In this document: positions 1-9,069 of the stretch, piece after piece | Numbering within the stretch: position 1 is the stretch's first letter | How the letters are laid out: each line of letters starts with the position of its first letter | Assembly: GCA_035620975.1 (NCBI GenBank) | Contig: DASPFV010000023.1 | Location: 1-36,908 of the forward strand | Length of the DNA stretch: 36,908 nt | Source: DASPFV01 sp035620975 | GTDB taxonomy: Bacteria > Acidobacteriota > Vicinamibacteria > Vicinamibacterales > 2-12-FULL-66-21 | Direction: 5' to 3' | Notes under the pieces: generated by a model | Told to the model about the DNA's origin: nothing | Databases searched by the model: none | Seen by the model: only the letters and a program-made list of their open reading frames with translations | Position numbers and translations under genes: made by a program

Positions 1-351
1 GGACAACCGACCGGCGGTGCCAAGGTCGAGGTGCTCCAGGGCACCCTCGATCTCATGGTGCTGCAGACGCTCGACACCATGGGGCCGCAGCACGGCTATG
101 GCATCGCCCGGCGCATCGAGCAGGTCAGTGACGGCATTCTCACGCTGAACGAGGGCACCGTCTATGCGGCCCTGATGCGGCTGCAGCAGCGACGTTGGAT
201 CTCGGCCAGCTGGGGGACATCGGAGAACAATCGCAGGGCGAAGTTCTATGCGATTACCTCTGCCGGCAGACGTCAACTCGCGCGCGAGGTCGAGAGCTGG
301 GAACGGCTCGCGAGCCTGATCGCCCGCCTTCGCGGCGCGGAGCAGGGCTGA
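1..351 (+). CDS. PadR family transcriptional regulator (5' partial)
   Basis: A winged-helix repressor of the PadR family. The frame is open to the first base of the window, and the LQGTLDLMVLQTL stretch normally lies about 10 residues inside PadR proteins, so the true start is probably upstream; the GTG at 31 is a fallback. The motifs HGYGIARRIEQ (recognition region) and LNEGTVYAALMRLQQRRWI (wing and dimer region) are visible. The stop codon lies one base before the ATG of the ADOP permease, so the two are co-transcribed and probably coupled. By analogy with PadR-ADOP pairs in Acidobacteriota, it most likely represses its own operon; its ligand is unknown. The family call is firm; the start cannot be seen. 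Confidence 0.9.
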   Translation, partial: GQPTGGAKVEVLQGTLDLMVLQTLDTMGPQHGYGIARRIEQVSDGILTLNEGTVYAALMRLQQRRWISASWGTSENNRRAKFYAITSAGRRQLAREVESWERLASLIARLRGAEQG

Positions 352-352
352 C

Positions 353-3004
353 ATGTGGACGTGGCTCCGCACCGGCGTGTCACGGCTCACCTTCGCGCTG
401 GCGCGCCGCCGGATCGACGAGGACGTTCGATTCGGAATCGACACGCACCTGACTCTGCTCACCGAGCGCTACCGCCGCCAGGGCATGTCGCCCGACGAAG
501 CCTCTCTCGCCGCGCGGCGGCAGTTCGGGAACCCCACGGTCCTGCGGCAGAACATCCGCGAGATGAGCGGCACCGGCTGGATCGACTCGGTCGCGCAGGA
601 TCTGCGCTACGCGCTCCGACAGGTCCGCGCCAGCGCCGGCTACGCGAGCGTGGTGGTGGCCACGCTCGGCCTGGGTATCGGCGGCGCCACCGCAGTGTTC
701 AGTGTCGTCCAGGCGGTACTCCTGGCGCCGCTGCCGTACGAGGAGCCAGGCCGGCTGGTGCGGTTCTACCAGCTCGATCCGGACAAGCCCGATGTCCGCG
801 ATGTTCTCGCGGGCACGCATTTCAGCTTTCTGCGCGAGCACACCTCTTCATTCGCGGGCGTTGCCGCACTCGCACACTATTCCGAAACGGGGCTCGATCT
901 GGTGGTCGAGGGGCGTGCCGAACGCGTTCGCGTCCTGCGCGTGTCGAGCGGCTACTTCGACACACTCGGCGCACAGCTCCGTACCGGCCGCGGCTTCGAT
1001 CGCGACGATGAGGCGGGCACGCGCCGCGTGGTACTCAGCGACGTGCTGTGGCGAACGCGCTTCGCGGCCGACCCGACGGTCGTCGGAACGACCATCCGAC
1101 TGAGCGCGGAGCCCTATGAGGTCGCCGGCGTGGCGCCGCCTGGCTTCGAGGATCCCATTGCCCCGGATGTGGCCGCGTGGATCCCATACCGCCTGGCCAG
1201 GGATACCTACGAAGAGAACAACTCCCTGACTGGCATCGGACGGCTGCGCGACGGCGTCACTCTCGAACAGGCCCAGGCGGAGCTGGCAGCGCTGACGCGG
1301 CCCATGCGGGAGCGCTGGCCCGCGGCGAAGAAGAGTGCGATTGTCGCGACGCCGTTGCACGACGAGCTCGTGGCGCGCGCGCGCGGCCCGCTGCAGCTGG
1401 TGTTCGCCGCCGTCGCGCTCGTTCTCCTGGCGGCCTGCGTGAACGTCGCCAACCTCGCGCTCGTCCGCGCGACCGGCCGGGTGCACGAGTTCGCGATACG
1501 TGCTGCGCTGGGCTCGGGTCGATCGAGACTCGGGCGTCAGCTCCTCGTGGAGAGCCTCGTGCTGGCCTGCCTCGGTGGTCTCGTCGGATTGATGCTGGCT
1601 CACGCCGGAATCCGAGTCCTTCGGGCCCTCGGTCGCGAGGCGCTGCCGCGCGTCGACGAAGTGAGTCTCAACCCTGACGTGTTGCTCTTCGCCGTGATCG
1701 CGACGGTCGTCACCGCGGTCGCCTTCGGGGTTGCTCCCGCGCTCCGCCTGGCGGGGACGTCGCCAGTCGAAGCGCTGCGCCAGCAGTCGCGATCCTCGAG
1801 CGGCTCTCGAGCGTTGACGCGGTTCCGCGGCACGCTGGCTGCCGCACAACTGGCGCTCGCACTGACCCTGCTCGCTGGCGCCAGCGTCCTTGTTGCGAGC
1901 TTTTATCGCTTGCAGCAGGTCGACGTCGGCGTTCGCGTCGACCATGTCCTGACCTTCGAAGTGAATCTGCCGAGCGTTCGCTACGACGAAGCGAGGCGGG
2001 CCTCGTTCCAGGAGGAGTTGGCCGACCGGTTCGAGACGATCCCGGGCGTGACGGCCGCTGGCGGAATTTCCCGCCTCCCGGCGACCGGCAGCTACCATCC
2101 GTGGAACATCCGGATCGGCTCGGGCCCTCTGGCCGGAACGGCAGTCGACCGTCGCCGCTTCTCGATGCAGCAGCGGGTGGTCAGCGGCAATGTGTTCGAG
2201 GCACTCGGGATTCCCGTGCTGGCCGGCCGCGCTTTTGACGAGCGGGACGATGCCCGCGCGCCCGGCCGGATGGTGGTGAGCGCCAATTTCGCCCGCACCG
2301 CATTTCCAGGCCTGCCGCTCGACGGCGTCCCCGGCCAGCGTCTCGTCTCCTCTCGCGATTACGAAGTCATCGGCGTGGTCGGCGACGTCGCCCTCAACGT
2401 GTACGGTGCGCCGACGATGGTCGTCTACCGGCCGCATTGCCAGTTCGCAGCCGACCGGAACTGGGCGCTCACTCAGGTGGTCGCGACCGACCGATCGACT
2501 GACGGGTTGCTCAATGCGGTCCGCCGGGAGGTGGCCCGACTCGATCCGGAACTGGTAGTGCATCGACCGGCGACGATGGCGGAGGTCGTCGAGCGCGGTA
2601 CGGGGCGGGAGCGATTCGCCCTGACACTCATGGGAGCGTTTGCGATGATCGCGCTCGCGCTCGCTGCGCTCGGTCTCTACGGCGTGCTCGCGTACGCCGT
2701 GCGCCAGCGATCGTCAGAGATCGGAATCCGAATCGCGCTCGGCGCGACCGGCAGACAAGTGCGGGCGCTCGTCTTCCGCCAGGCTGCCGGTGTCCTCGGC
2801 GCCGGCGTCACTGCCGGGCTCGTCGGGGCGTTGATCCTCGGGCGCTGGCTCGAAACGCTTGCGTTCGGGATTGCGCCGTCCGATCCCCGAATACTGATTG
2901 CGAGCGCCGCTGTGCTTGCGATGGTATCGCTCGTGGCCGCGTGGTTGCCTGCGCGGCGAGCGGCCCGTGTCGAGCCCCGCGTTGCCATGCAGGAAAGCTA
3001 CTGA
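353..3004 (+). CDS. ADOP-type ABC transporter permease (MacB/FtsX-like, duplicated)
   Basis: An 883-residue inner-membrane permease. An N-terminal soluble prefix (about 1-90, with the typical SPDEASLAARRQFG segment) is followed by a first membrane helix (about 97-124) and a MacB periplasmic core domain. Then come three FtsX helices (about 347-466), a second helix plus periplasmic domain (about 493-750) and three final helices (about 756-868). This duplicated layout without an ATPase in the same gene is the acidobacterial duplicated orphan permease family. Such proteins are thought to act in macrolide- or lipoprotein-type export or mechanotransmission, but substrates are unproven. No ATPase gene lies nearby. 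The ATG is one base after the PadR stop. The last helix ends in the family-typical PARRAARVEPRVAM segment, so the gene looks intact. Confidence 0.93.
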   Translation: MWTWLRTGVSRLTFALARRRIDEDVRFGIDTHLTLLTERYRRQGMSPDEASLAARRQFGNPTVLRQNIREMSGTGWIDSVAQDLRYALRQVRASAGYASVVVATLGLGIGGATAVFSVVQAVLLAPLPYEEPGRLVRFYQLDPDKPDVRDVLAGTHFSFLREHTSSFAGVAALAHYSETGLDLVVEGRAERVRVLRVSSGYFDTLGAQLRTGRGFDRDDEAGTRRVVLSDVLWRTRFAADPTVVGTTIRLSAEPYEVAGVAPPGFEDPIAPDVAAWIPYRLARDTYEENNSLTGIGRLRDGVTLEQAQAELAALTRPMRERWPAAKKSAIVATPLHDELVARARGPLQLVFAAVALVLLAACVNVANLALVRATGRVHEFAIRAALGSGRSRLGRQLLVESLVLACLGGLVGLMLAHAGIRVLRALGREALPRVDEVSLNPDVLLFAVIATVVTAVAFGVAPALRLAGTSPVEALRQQSRSSSGSRALTRFRGTLAAAQLALALTLLAGASVLVASFYRLQQVDVGVRVDHVLTFEVNLPSVRYDEARRASFQEELADRFETIPGVTAAGGISRLPATGSYHPWNIRIGSGPLAGTAVDRRRFSMQQRVVSGNVFEALGIPVLAGRAFDERDDARAPGRMVVSANFARTAFPGLPLDGVPGQRLVSSRDYEVIGVVGDVALNVYGAPTMVVYRPHCQFAADRNWALTQVVATDRSTDGLLNAVRREVARLDPELVVHRPATMAEVVERGTGRERFALTLMGAFAMIALALAALGLYGVLAYAVRQRSSEIGIRIALGATGRQVRALVFRQAAGVLGAGVTAGLVGALILGRWLETLAFGIAPSDPRILIASAAVLAMVSLVAAWLPARRAARVEPRVAMQESY

Positions 3005-3030
3005 GACGAGCGTCGGCGGGCCGTGAACGA

Positions 3031-3066
3031 GCCGGAGGTGCCGGAGGTGCCGGAGGTGCCGGAGGC
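3031..3066 (+). repeat. 9-bp tandem repeat, four copies of GCCGGAGGT
   Basis: Three perfect copies of GCCGGAGGT at 3031-3057 and a fourth ending in C at 3058-3066. It starts 27 bases after the ADOP stop codon. The unit length is a multiple of three, but no plausible start or coding context surrounds it. Confidence 0.9.
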
Positions 3067-3213
3067 GCACCATGACCGAGAAGAAAACATCCGGAGTGGA
3101 CCATCACGCTCACGAAGTACCCGTGGCTCCAGTTCGAGGCTTCCGGTTCTCCAGCCGGTGAGCCACGTTGAGAGTCCGCCAGAGCTGGAATGGCCCAGTT
3201 GCGCCGACCGGCG

Positions 3214-3281
3214 AACCTGGAACCCGGAACCTGGAACCGAACCTGGAACCCTGAACCCGGAACCAGGAACCTTGAACCCGA
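3214..3281. repeat. degenerate heptamer repeat array (site 1)
   Basis: About ten consecutive 7-base units of the type AACCTGG / AACCCGG / AACCAGG with occasional one-base losses. It is the reverse complement of the GGTTCCA array at 11921-12104. It is non-coding and lies 70 bases before the start of the small secreted protein. Confidence 0.85.
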
Positions 3282-3350
3282 CAGTAGCCACCTGATCCGT
3301 CGTCCCGGTACGAAGCTGGCAGTTGGACTGGAGGTGAAGAGGAGGGACAC

Positions 3351-3797
3351 GTGCAGAAGCTCATCGGTACGCTGGTGACGGTGGTGGCGGTAGCCGGCGT
3401 GGCGGCTGGGGCCCAGGAGGTCGAACGCCGCTCCACAACGAAGATTACGGTCGAGGACGGCCGGGACGTGAGGCTGACCGGGTGCGTGGAGCGATCGGCC
3501 AGGGACGGCTTCGTCCTCACGCGGGCGGCCGGGAAAGAGGGCCCGAGCGCCAGCTACATCCTGGTGGGGGAGGACGCTGACGATCTCGAGGACCACGTCG
3601 GACACCGTGTGGAGGTCAAGGGCAAGGCGGCGGACAAGGGCAGCGGCAAGGTGAAGATCAGGAGCGAGTCCGAGGTTGAATCGGCCGGCGGCGACACGCG
3701 CAAGCGGGAGAGCCGCACCGAGGTGGAAGGCGATCTCGACGGCCTGCCGTTCCTGGGCGTCGAGTCGATCCGGACCCTCGCGACGGTCTGCCGCTGA
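3351..3797 (+). CDS. small secreted protein, possible OB-fold
   Basis: A 148-residue protein with an N-terminal signal peptide (hydrophobic TLVTVVAVAGVAAGA, likely cut after AGA-Q), so it acts outside the cytoplasm. The GTG start has a good GGAGG 5-9 bases upstream. The mature part has a VRLTGCVERS strand, a SYILVGEDADDLEDHVGHRV segment and a VEVKGKAAD strand. This pattern occurs in small acidobacterial periplasmic proteins with a predicted OB-like barrel. Two cysteines, in LTGCV and close to the C-terminus, could form a disulfide. A charged, Lys/Arg/Glu-rich linker precedes the final SIRTLATVCR. The molecular role is unknown. It stands alone, with the repeat spacer upstream and the helicase gene 68 bases downstream. 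Confidence 0.75.
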   Translation: MQKLIGTLVTVVAVAGVAAGAQEVERRSTTKITVEDGRDVRLTGCVERSARDGFVLTRAAGKEGPSASYILVGEDADDLEDHVGHRVEVKGKAADKGSGKVKIRSESEVESAGGDTRKRESRTEVEGDLDGLPFLGVESIRTLATVCR

Positions 3798-3865
3798 AGG
3801 CCGTGGCCGCGATCTGAGGGGCTGGCGGGAAGGCAGTATGCTGGTGGGGTACTCCCGGCTCCCGG

Positions 3866-6800
3866 ATGTTCCTCGCCGCGCTGTCTCGGTCCGTATCGCC
3901 CCAGGTGCGCCGAAAGGGCGCCAGCTACCTGCATGCGGGCGCCGTCAGCAATCTGCGCACCGGGACGGACGACGTGGACGCAGTGGTCCATGGCAGCCGC
4001 GACTACCGCGTCCACGTGCGGCGGCAGGGGGAGACCTTCACCGCCTCGTGCGACTGCCCGTTCTTCGAGGACCGGCTTCAGATCTGCAAGCACATCTGGG
4101 CAGTGCTGCTGGTCGCTGACGACCGGCAGCTGCTTGGGATCAACGGGTTGCCGCCTCCCGGGCTCCGATTGATCCCTGACGCCGGCGCCCTGGTCGCCGA
4201 TGCCAGCGCCGCCGCGACGACCAGCTCCAGCCACGGTGCTGACCCGCCGGCGTCCGACGCGACTCAGGGCAGCCCGCCCGGCGCCCCGGCATGGGGACGG
4301 GTGCTCGACGACGTCCGCGAGGCAGTCTCCGCAGGCGAGCGCGTTGCCGTCACGTCCCGCTTCCTCGATCAACAGATTCTCTACGTCATCGAGGCTGGAT
4401 CCGATAGCACGACGCCAGGCGTGCGCCTGCGCGTGCTGACGCAGCAGCGGAAGAAGTCCGGCGAATGGTCCAGGCCAAAGCCGGCCTGGGTCAGCCCCCG
4501 CGAGCTGCCCACGTTGGCCGACGAAGCCGACCGCGAGATCCTGTCGCTGCTGTCGGGTGCCGAGACCGAGTGGGCGCACCGGCTCGGCTACGCTTCGCTC
4601 GGAGGCCCCGAGAAGGGCGTATTCAGGGTCGCCGCTCCGATCGTCTTACGGGTGCTTCCGCTCGTCGCCGCCACGGGACGCGCCAGGCTTGCCCGGCCGG
4701 ACGGCGCGCTCGAGCCGATCGCCTGGGATCCGGGACCGCCGTGGCGGTTCGACGTGACGGTCGTCGAGGCCCGCGAGGGCGATCGCTACACGTTCACCAT
4801 CGACGGCGCGTTCGTCAGGCCGGGGGGACGACTCGGCGCGCGGGAGCCCTCGGCCGTGATGATGGACGGCTTCCTCATCGCCGACGGTCGGCTGGCCCGC
4901 CTCGACGATCAGGGCGGCCTTGCGTGGGTGATCGCCCTGAGGCGCTCGGGTGCGGTATCGATCCCGGCCGAAGCCACAGACTCGCTGCTTGAAGCGCTCG
5001 CGCGCTCCGGAGTCGCACCCGAACGTCTCCCGCCTGTCCTGCGATATACGCTGAGCGATGTCGTGCCCCGGCCCTGTGTTTGTATCTCGCGCCGGCCGCC
5101 AACTGCCTACGACTACCACACGCGCGAGTCCCTTCAGGCTCACGTCCACTTCGATTACGACGGGACGGCAGTCGAAGCGGGGCCCGGCAGGCTGGCCTAC
5201 GACGCGGCGCTCCGCCGCGTCATTCGACGCGCGCTCGACGAAGAGAGCCGGGCGGTCCACCGGCTCCAGCAGCTCGGCTTCCACTACGTCTACGATTATG
5301 GGCACAACGGCTCGGTGCTGATCGTCGCCGTCGATCAGTTTCCACGTGCCGTCCGGACGCTGGTGAACGAGGGCTGGCGCGTCGAGGCCGACGGTCGCGT
5401 GTTCCGTCCCGCACGCCAGCTCGAGATGCGGGTCACAACGGGCGTCGACTGGTTCGAGCTGCGCGGGCGGGCCGATTTCGGTGACGGCCGGTCGCTGCCC
5501 GTGCCCGAGCTGCTGGCGGCAATCCGGCGGGGCGAGGGCACGGTGCTCCTCGACGACGGGAGCCGCGGCGTCGTCCCCGAAGAATGGCTGCAGCGGTACG
5601 TGGGGATTGCCCGGTTCGGCGAAGCCTCGGGCGATCACGTGCGGTTCCGGCCATCGCAGACGGCGCTGCTCGACGCCCTGCTGGCGAGCCAGGCGGCCGT
5701 CTCCGTGGACGAGGCGTTCAACCGTGCGCGGACCGCCCTTGCGACGTTCGAACGAATCGCGCCGCTCGACGCGCCGGCCGGTTTCCACGGCGCCCTGCGC
5801 CTCTATCAGCGGGAAGCCCTCGGCTGGTTCGCGTACCTCCGCCGCTTCGGATTCGGGGGTTGCCTGGCCGACGACATGGGCCTCGGGAAGACGGTAATGG
5901 TACTAGCGCTCCTCGTCGAGCGCGCTTCGGAGCAGCGCGCCGCCGCCGATCGGCCCGGCACGCCTGCCGCCCGGCCGTCGCTCGCGATCGTACCCCGGTC
6001 GCTCGTCTATAACTGGATCGACGAGGCGCGCCGCTTCGCCCCCTCCCTCCGCATCCTCGACTACACAGGCAGCGGCCGCAGCCTGGAGCCCCTGGCGGCG
6101 CACGACCTGGTCGTGACGACGTACGGCACGCTGCGAAGAGACGCGGCACTCTTGCGGGAGATCGCGTTCGACTACGTCATCCTCGACGAGGCGCAGGCCG
6201 TGAAGAACGCGGGGACGGCCTCCGCCAAGGCGGTCCGGCTGCTCGGGGGCGACCACCGACTCGCCCTGAGTGGCACGCCGGTCGAGAACCACCTCGGGGA
6301 GCTAAGGAGCCTGTTCCAGTTCCTCAATCCAGGCCTGCTGGGATCGGCCGCCTCACCGCTGCTCCCGGCCGGCCGCGGGCGCCTCGATCGCGAGAACATG
6401 ACCGTGATCGCCAGGGCCGTGCGGCCGTTCATCCTGAGACGCACGAAGGAGCAGGTGGCCCCCGAGCTGCCCGAGCGGACCGAGCAGACGATCCACTGCG
6501 AGCTCGAAGGGGCGCAACGGCGGCTCTACGACCAGCTGCGCGACCATTACCGGCGGGCGCTGTCGGCTCGTATCGCGCGCTCCGGCCTGAACCGGTCCAG
6601 GATCCAGGTCCTCGAGGCGCTGCTCCGGCTCCGGCAGGCCGCCTGCCACCAGGGCCTCGTCGACGAAGCGCGCATTGCCGAGCCGTGCGCGAAGCTCGAC
6701 GTGCTCGTCCCACGGCTCGGCGAGATCGTGGACGAAGGGCACAAGGCGCTCGTGTTCTCGCAGTTCACGAGCTTTCTCGCGATCCTGCGGCGCCAGCTGG

Positions 6801-7192
6801 ACTCGCACGGGCTGGTGTACGAGTACCTCGACGGCGCGACGACGGATCGGGCGGCCCGGGTCGTCCGCTTCCGATCCGACCCGCGCTGCGGGCTCTTCCT
6901 CATCAGCCTGAAGGCCGGGGGACTGGGGCTCAACCTGACGGAGGCCGAATACGTGTTCCTGCTCGATCCGTGGTGGAATCCCGCCGTCGAGGCGCAGGCC
7001 ATCGATCGTGCCCATCGGATCGGGCAGGCGCGACAGGTGTTCGCGTATCGCCTGATCGCGAGGGAGACGGTCGAGGAAAAGGTCGCCGAGCTGCAGGCCT
7101 CGAAGCGCGAGGTGGCTGACGCCATCCTGTCGGAGAACGCCGGCCCGCTCCAGGACCTCAGCCCGGAGGATCTCGCGTGGCTCCTGTCCTGA
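3866..7192 (+). CDS. SNF2-family DEAD/DEAH helicase with SWIM zinc finger
   Basis: A 1108-residue ATP-dependent DNA translocase. An N-terminal SWIM zinc finger is seen as C62-x-C64-x9-C74-x-H76. A long bacterial SNF2-associated region (about 100-620) follows, then the RecA-like ATPase core. Walker A is DDMGLGKT at 669-676, the Walker B DEAQ box is at 774-777, and SGTPVENHLGELRSLFQFLNP lies shortly after. The C-terminal helicase lobe ends with QAIDRAHRIGQ at 1044-1054. All catalytic motifs are intact and the length is normal for SWIM-SNF2 proteins. These remodel protein-DNA complexes or act in repair; the exact target is not evident. The ATG at 3866 has no obvious ribosome binding site, though a TATGCT at 3837-3842 could be a -10 box. 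Single-gene unit. Confidence 0.95.
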   Translation: MFLAALSRSVSPQVRRKGASYLHAGAVSNLRTGTDDVDAVVHGSRDYRVHVRRQGETFTASCDCPFFEDRLQICKHIWAVLLVADDRQLLGINGLPPPGLRLIPDAGALVADASAAATTSSSHGADPPASDATQGSPPGAPAWGRVLDDVREAVSAGERVAVTSRFLDQQILYVIEAGSDSTTPGVRLRVLTQQRKKSGEWSRPKPAWVSPRELPTLADEADREILSLLSGAETEWAHRLGYASLGGPEKGVFRVAAPIVLRVLPLVAATGRARLARPDGALEPIAWDPGPPWRFDVTVVEAREGDRYTFTIDGAFVRPGGRLGAREPSAVMMDGFLIADGRLARLDDQGGLAWVIALRRSGAVSIPAEATDSLLEALARSGVAPERLPPVLRYTLSDVVPRPCVCISRRPPTAYDYHTRESLQAHVHFDYDGTAVEAGPGRLAYDAALRRVIRRALDEESRAVHRLQQLGFHYVYDYGHNGSVLIVAVDQFPRAVRTLVNEGWRVEADGRVFRPARQLEMRVTTGVDWFELRGRADFGDGRSLPVPELLAAIRRGEGTVLLDDGSRGVVPEEWLQRYVGIARFGEASGDHVRFRPSQTALLDALLASQAAVSVDEAFNRARTALATFERIAPLDAPAGFHGALRLYQREALGWFAYLRRFGFGGCLADDMGLGKTVMVLALLVERASEQRAAADRPGTPAARPSLAIVPRSLVYNWIDEARRFAPSLRILDYTGSGRSLEPLAAHDLVVTTYGTLRRDAALLREIAFDYVILDEAQAVKNAGTASAKAVRLLGGDHRLALSGTPVENHLGELRSLFQFLNPGLLGSAASPLLPAGRGRLDRENMTVIARAVRPFILRRTKEQVAPELPERTEQTIHCELEGAQRRLYDQLRDHYRRALSARIARSGLNRSRIQVLEALLRLRQAACHQGLVDEARIAEPCAKLDVLVPRLGEIVDEGHKALVFSQFTSFLAILRRQLDSHGLVYEYLDGATTDRAARVVRFRSDPRCGLFLISLKAGGLGLNLTEAEYVFLLDPWWNPAVEAQAIDRAHRIGQARQVFAYRLIARETVEEKVAELQASKREVADAILSENAGPLQDLSPEDLAWLLS

Positions 7193-7322
7193 CGCCAGGG
7201 CGCCAGGCGATGGGAGAAGGGAAAAACGGCAAGGCAGAACGGGAAGGGGTGCAATGGCGGAGCCGGCATTTTTCTGCGGACTGCGACCGGTGTAGACTGG
7301 TTCACCACAACCCGAACCGTCG

Positions 7323-7679
7323 ATGACTATTGATGAGCGGACCGTCGGGGACGTGACGGTGCTGGGCCTGGGCGGGCGCCTGGTGCTTTACGACGGAGAG
7401 GCGGACTTCCGCCAGACGATCGAGCAGCTCATCTCGAGCGGGCGCCGCAAGATTCTCATCGACCTGCAGGACGTGACCTACATCGACAGCGCTGGCGTGG
7501 GCGTCCTGGTCGGCAAGTACTTGAGCGTGCGGCGGCAGGGCGGCGACATGAAGCTGCTGCACCTGTCCTCGCGCAGCCTCAGGGTGATGACCATCACCCG
7601 CCTCACGTCCGTGTTCGAGTCGTTCGACTCGGAGGAGGCCGCGCTCTCGAGCTTCTCGGGCGAGACGGCCAGCCACTGA
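7323..7679 (+). CDS. STAS-domain anti-sigma factor antagonist
   Basis: A 118-residue single STAS domain of the SpoIIAA/RsbV type. The key loop is YIDSAGVGVLVG, with Ser56 as the residue that cognate kinases phosphorylate in this family. Dephosphorylated antagonists bind an anti-sigma factor kinase and free the sigma factor. No anti-sigma kinase or phosphatase gene is adjacent, so its partner is elsewhere; the ECF sigma factor 4.5 kb away is not a typical client. A TAGACT at 7293-7298 may serve as a -10 box. No clear ribosome binding site precedes the ATG. It is convergent with the esterase gene, with only six bases between the stops. Confidence 0.9.
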   Translation: MTIDERTVGDVTVLGLGGRLVLYDGEADFRQTIEQLISSGRRKILIDLQDVTYIDSAGVGVLVGKYLSVRRQGGDMKLLHLSSRSLRVMTITRLTSVFESFDSEEAALSSFSGETASH

Positions 7680-7685
7680 TCCCGG

Positions 7686-9056
7686 CTATCTCGCTTCGAC
7701 CCGGCCGTCGCCCGGTCGGACCCTGATCTCCGCCGCGAACAGCATCCGCCGGTCGTTGTCGCGGGCCGCCCACTTCATCAGCGTCTCCACACGGCGCTCG
7801 ACCGCGTTCTCGAAGACCACGCGTCCGTCCACCCTGATCGTCACGGGACGGTCGAACGCGATCCGGTCGGGCGACAGCAGCAGCGTGAACTGCGTCACGC
7901 CCCGCGTCTGTACCTCGATGACGTTTCCGGTGCGCGCCAGATCGATACGCCCGGGTCGCCGCCGATGGCGGAAGAGCGGGACCTTCTCCATCGCCTGTTC
8001 CGTTCCGACGAGCAGCTCGTTGAGATCCGGCAGCGGCGAACCGGACGGCGCCGATCCGACTTCGTCCACCAGCAGCCAGTGTGCGCGGCCCCTGGTGCGC
8101 GGCTCCGACGTCTCCCAGGTCAGTCGGTCGGGCATCGGGTCGCGCGGGTGGGCCGATACGAACGCCTCGAACGGTTCGCGCACCTGCGGCCACCACGACG
8201 TGTCGTGTCCGGCCTCCGGCTGCGGCAGGTAGGTGATCTCCACGCCGCCGCGGCGCAGGTGCTCCAGGTATGGTTCGACCATGGCGGCGGGATACAGCTG
8301 ATCGCGGCCGCCGTTGACGACGAGGAACGGCTTGTTGCGGAGATTGCCCGGGAAGAGATCGCCCGTGACGCCGATATCCGGGCTGCGCAGCACGACGATC
8401 GCCGCGTTGAGCGGCAGGAACGCGGCGTACGGCGTCGTGTCGCGCATCGCGACGTAGTACACTCCGGTGCCGCCGTCGGACACGCCCGACACGACGATGC
8501 GATCCTCGTCCACGTTGTAGGTGCGCTTGACCGCATCGAGGATCGAGCGCAGGTTGTCGAGCTGCGCGTCGCTCCACCACGGCGCGCTGCTCCACGCGCC
8601 GGGGATGACGTAGATCTGGGTGGCACCGGCGAGCCGGCCGATGCCGTTGCGGCCGGCCTGCGCCGGCCTGTCACGGTTGACCCCGCCATGGAGGTGCACG
8701 CGCACCTGGTAGGCCCGGGACGGATCGTAGTCGGGCGGCACGTCCAGCGTGTAGGGGAACTCACCCTCGAGGCCGGCGCGTCGATGTCCGGCGACGACGC
8801 CTCGCGGGACGTCCGGCGCGTACGGCCGGCCCTGCTTGAGGCGGCGGAGCACCTCGTCGAAGCCGGCGCCGCTCCGCACGACAGCCGCGGCGGCGCGCTC
8901 GGCGGCGGCCGGGTCGCGCGCGGCCCAGAATTTCGCGAAGGCCTGGTCGACGTCGGGCGCCTGGGCTGGCGCCGCAGCCATGAGCGCGACCGAGAGCACG
9001 CCGGGCGCGATCAGGCCAATCATCCGGGCTGCGGCAGCGGGCGTGGGGCCGGTCAA
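7686..9056 (-). CDS. secreted alpha/beta-hydrolase (esterase/PHB-depolymerase-like)
   Basis: A 456-residue putative serine hydrolase exported by an N-terminal signal peptide (LIAPGVLSVALMAAAPAQA). The fold shows an oxyanion HGG at 123-125, nucleophile Ser193 in GVSDGG, Asp252 in NGGRDQLYP and His284 in EAGHDTSWW. The roughly 150 C-terminal residues resemble a beta-sandwich appendix and are not needed for catalysis. The longest frame starts at TTG 9056. An ATG at 9023 sits directly before the hydrophobic signal segment and is an equally good start. It lies 13 bases downstream of the kinase stop, so the two form an operon. The substrate is unknown; ester or polyester cleavage is inferred from fold alone. 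Confidence 0.82.
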   Translation of the reverse strand: MTGPTPAAAARMIGLIAPGVLSVALMAAAPAQAPDVDQAFAKFWAARDPAAAERAAAAVVRSGAGFDEVLRRLKQGRPYAPDVPRGVVAGHRRAGLEGEFPYTLDVPPDYDPSRAYQVRVHLHGGVNRDRPAQAGRNGIGRLAGATQIYVIPGAWSSAPWWSDAQLDNLRSILDAVKRTYNVDEDRIVVSGVSDGGTGVYYVAMRDTTPYAAFLPLNAAIVVLRSPDIGVTGDLFPGNLRNKPFLVVNGGRDQLYPAAMVEPYLEHLRRGGVEITYLPQPEAGHDTSWWPQVREPFEAFVSAHPRDPMPDRLTWETSEPRTRGRAHWLLVDEVGSAPSGSPLPDLNELLVGTEQAMEKVPLFRHRRRPGRIDLARTGNVIEVQTRGVTQFTLLLSPDRIAFDRPVTIRVDGRVVFENAVERRVETLMKWAARDNDRRMLFAAEIRVRPGDGRVEAR

Positions 9057-9069
9057 GTCCGCCTGCTCT

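Larger units (their letters stand above)
3005..3350. other. 346-base spacer with two repeat tracts
   Basis: No convincing gene is present between the ADOP stop and the GTG of the next gene. The spacer holds a 9-bp tandem repeat close to the ADOP stop and a degenerate 7-bp repeat array further on, separated by about 150 bases of ordinary sequence. Frames that stay open across it translate into low-complexity peptides and lack ribosome binding sites. A GGAGG at about 3341 belongs to the gene starting at 3351. Confidence 0.7.

Noticed and set aside
848..2563. A 571-codon open frame on the minus strand opposite the first ADOP gene, and many similar long antisense frames.
   Set aside because: High GC makes long antisense frames by chance; the translation is Arg/His-rich without domains and the plus-strand gene is clear.
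7323..7679. STAS protein as the antagonist partner of the local ECF sigma factor.
   Set aside because: SpoIIAA-type antagonists act on anti-sigma kinases of SigF/SigB-like factors; no such kinase is here and the ECF gene is 4.5 kb away.
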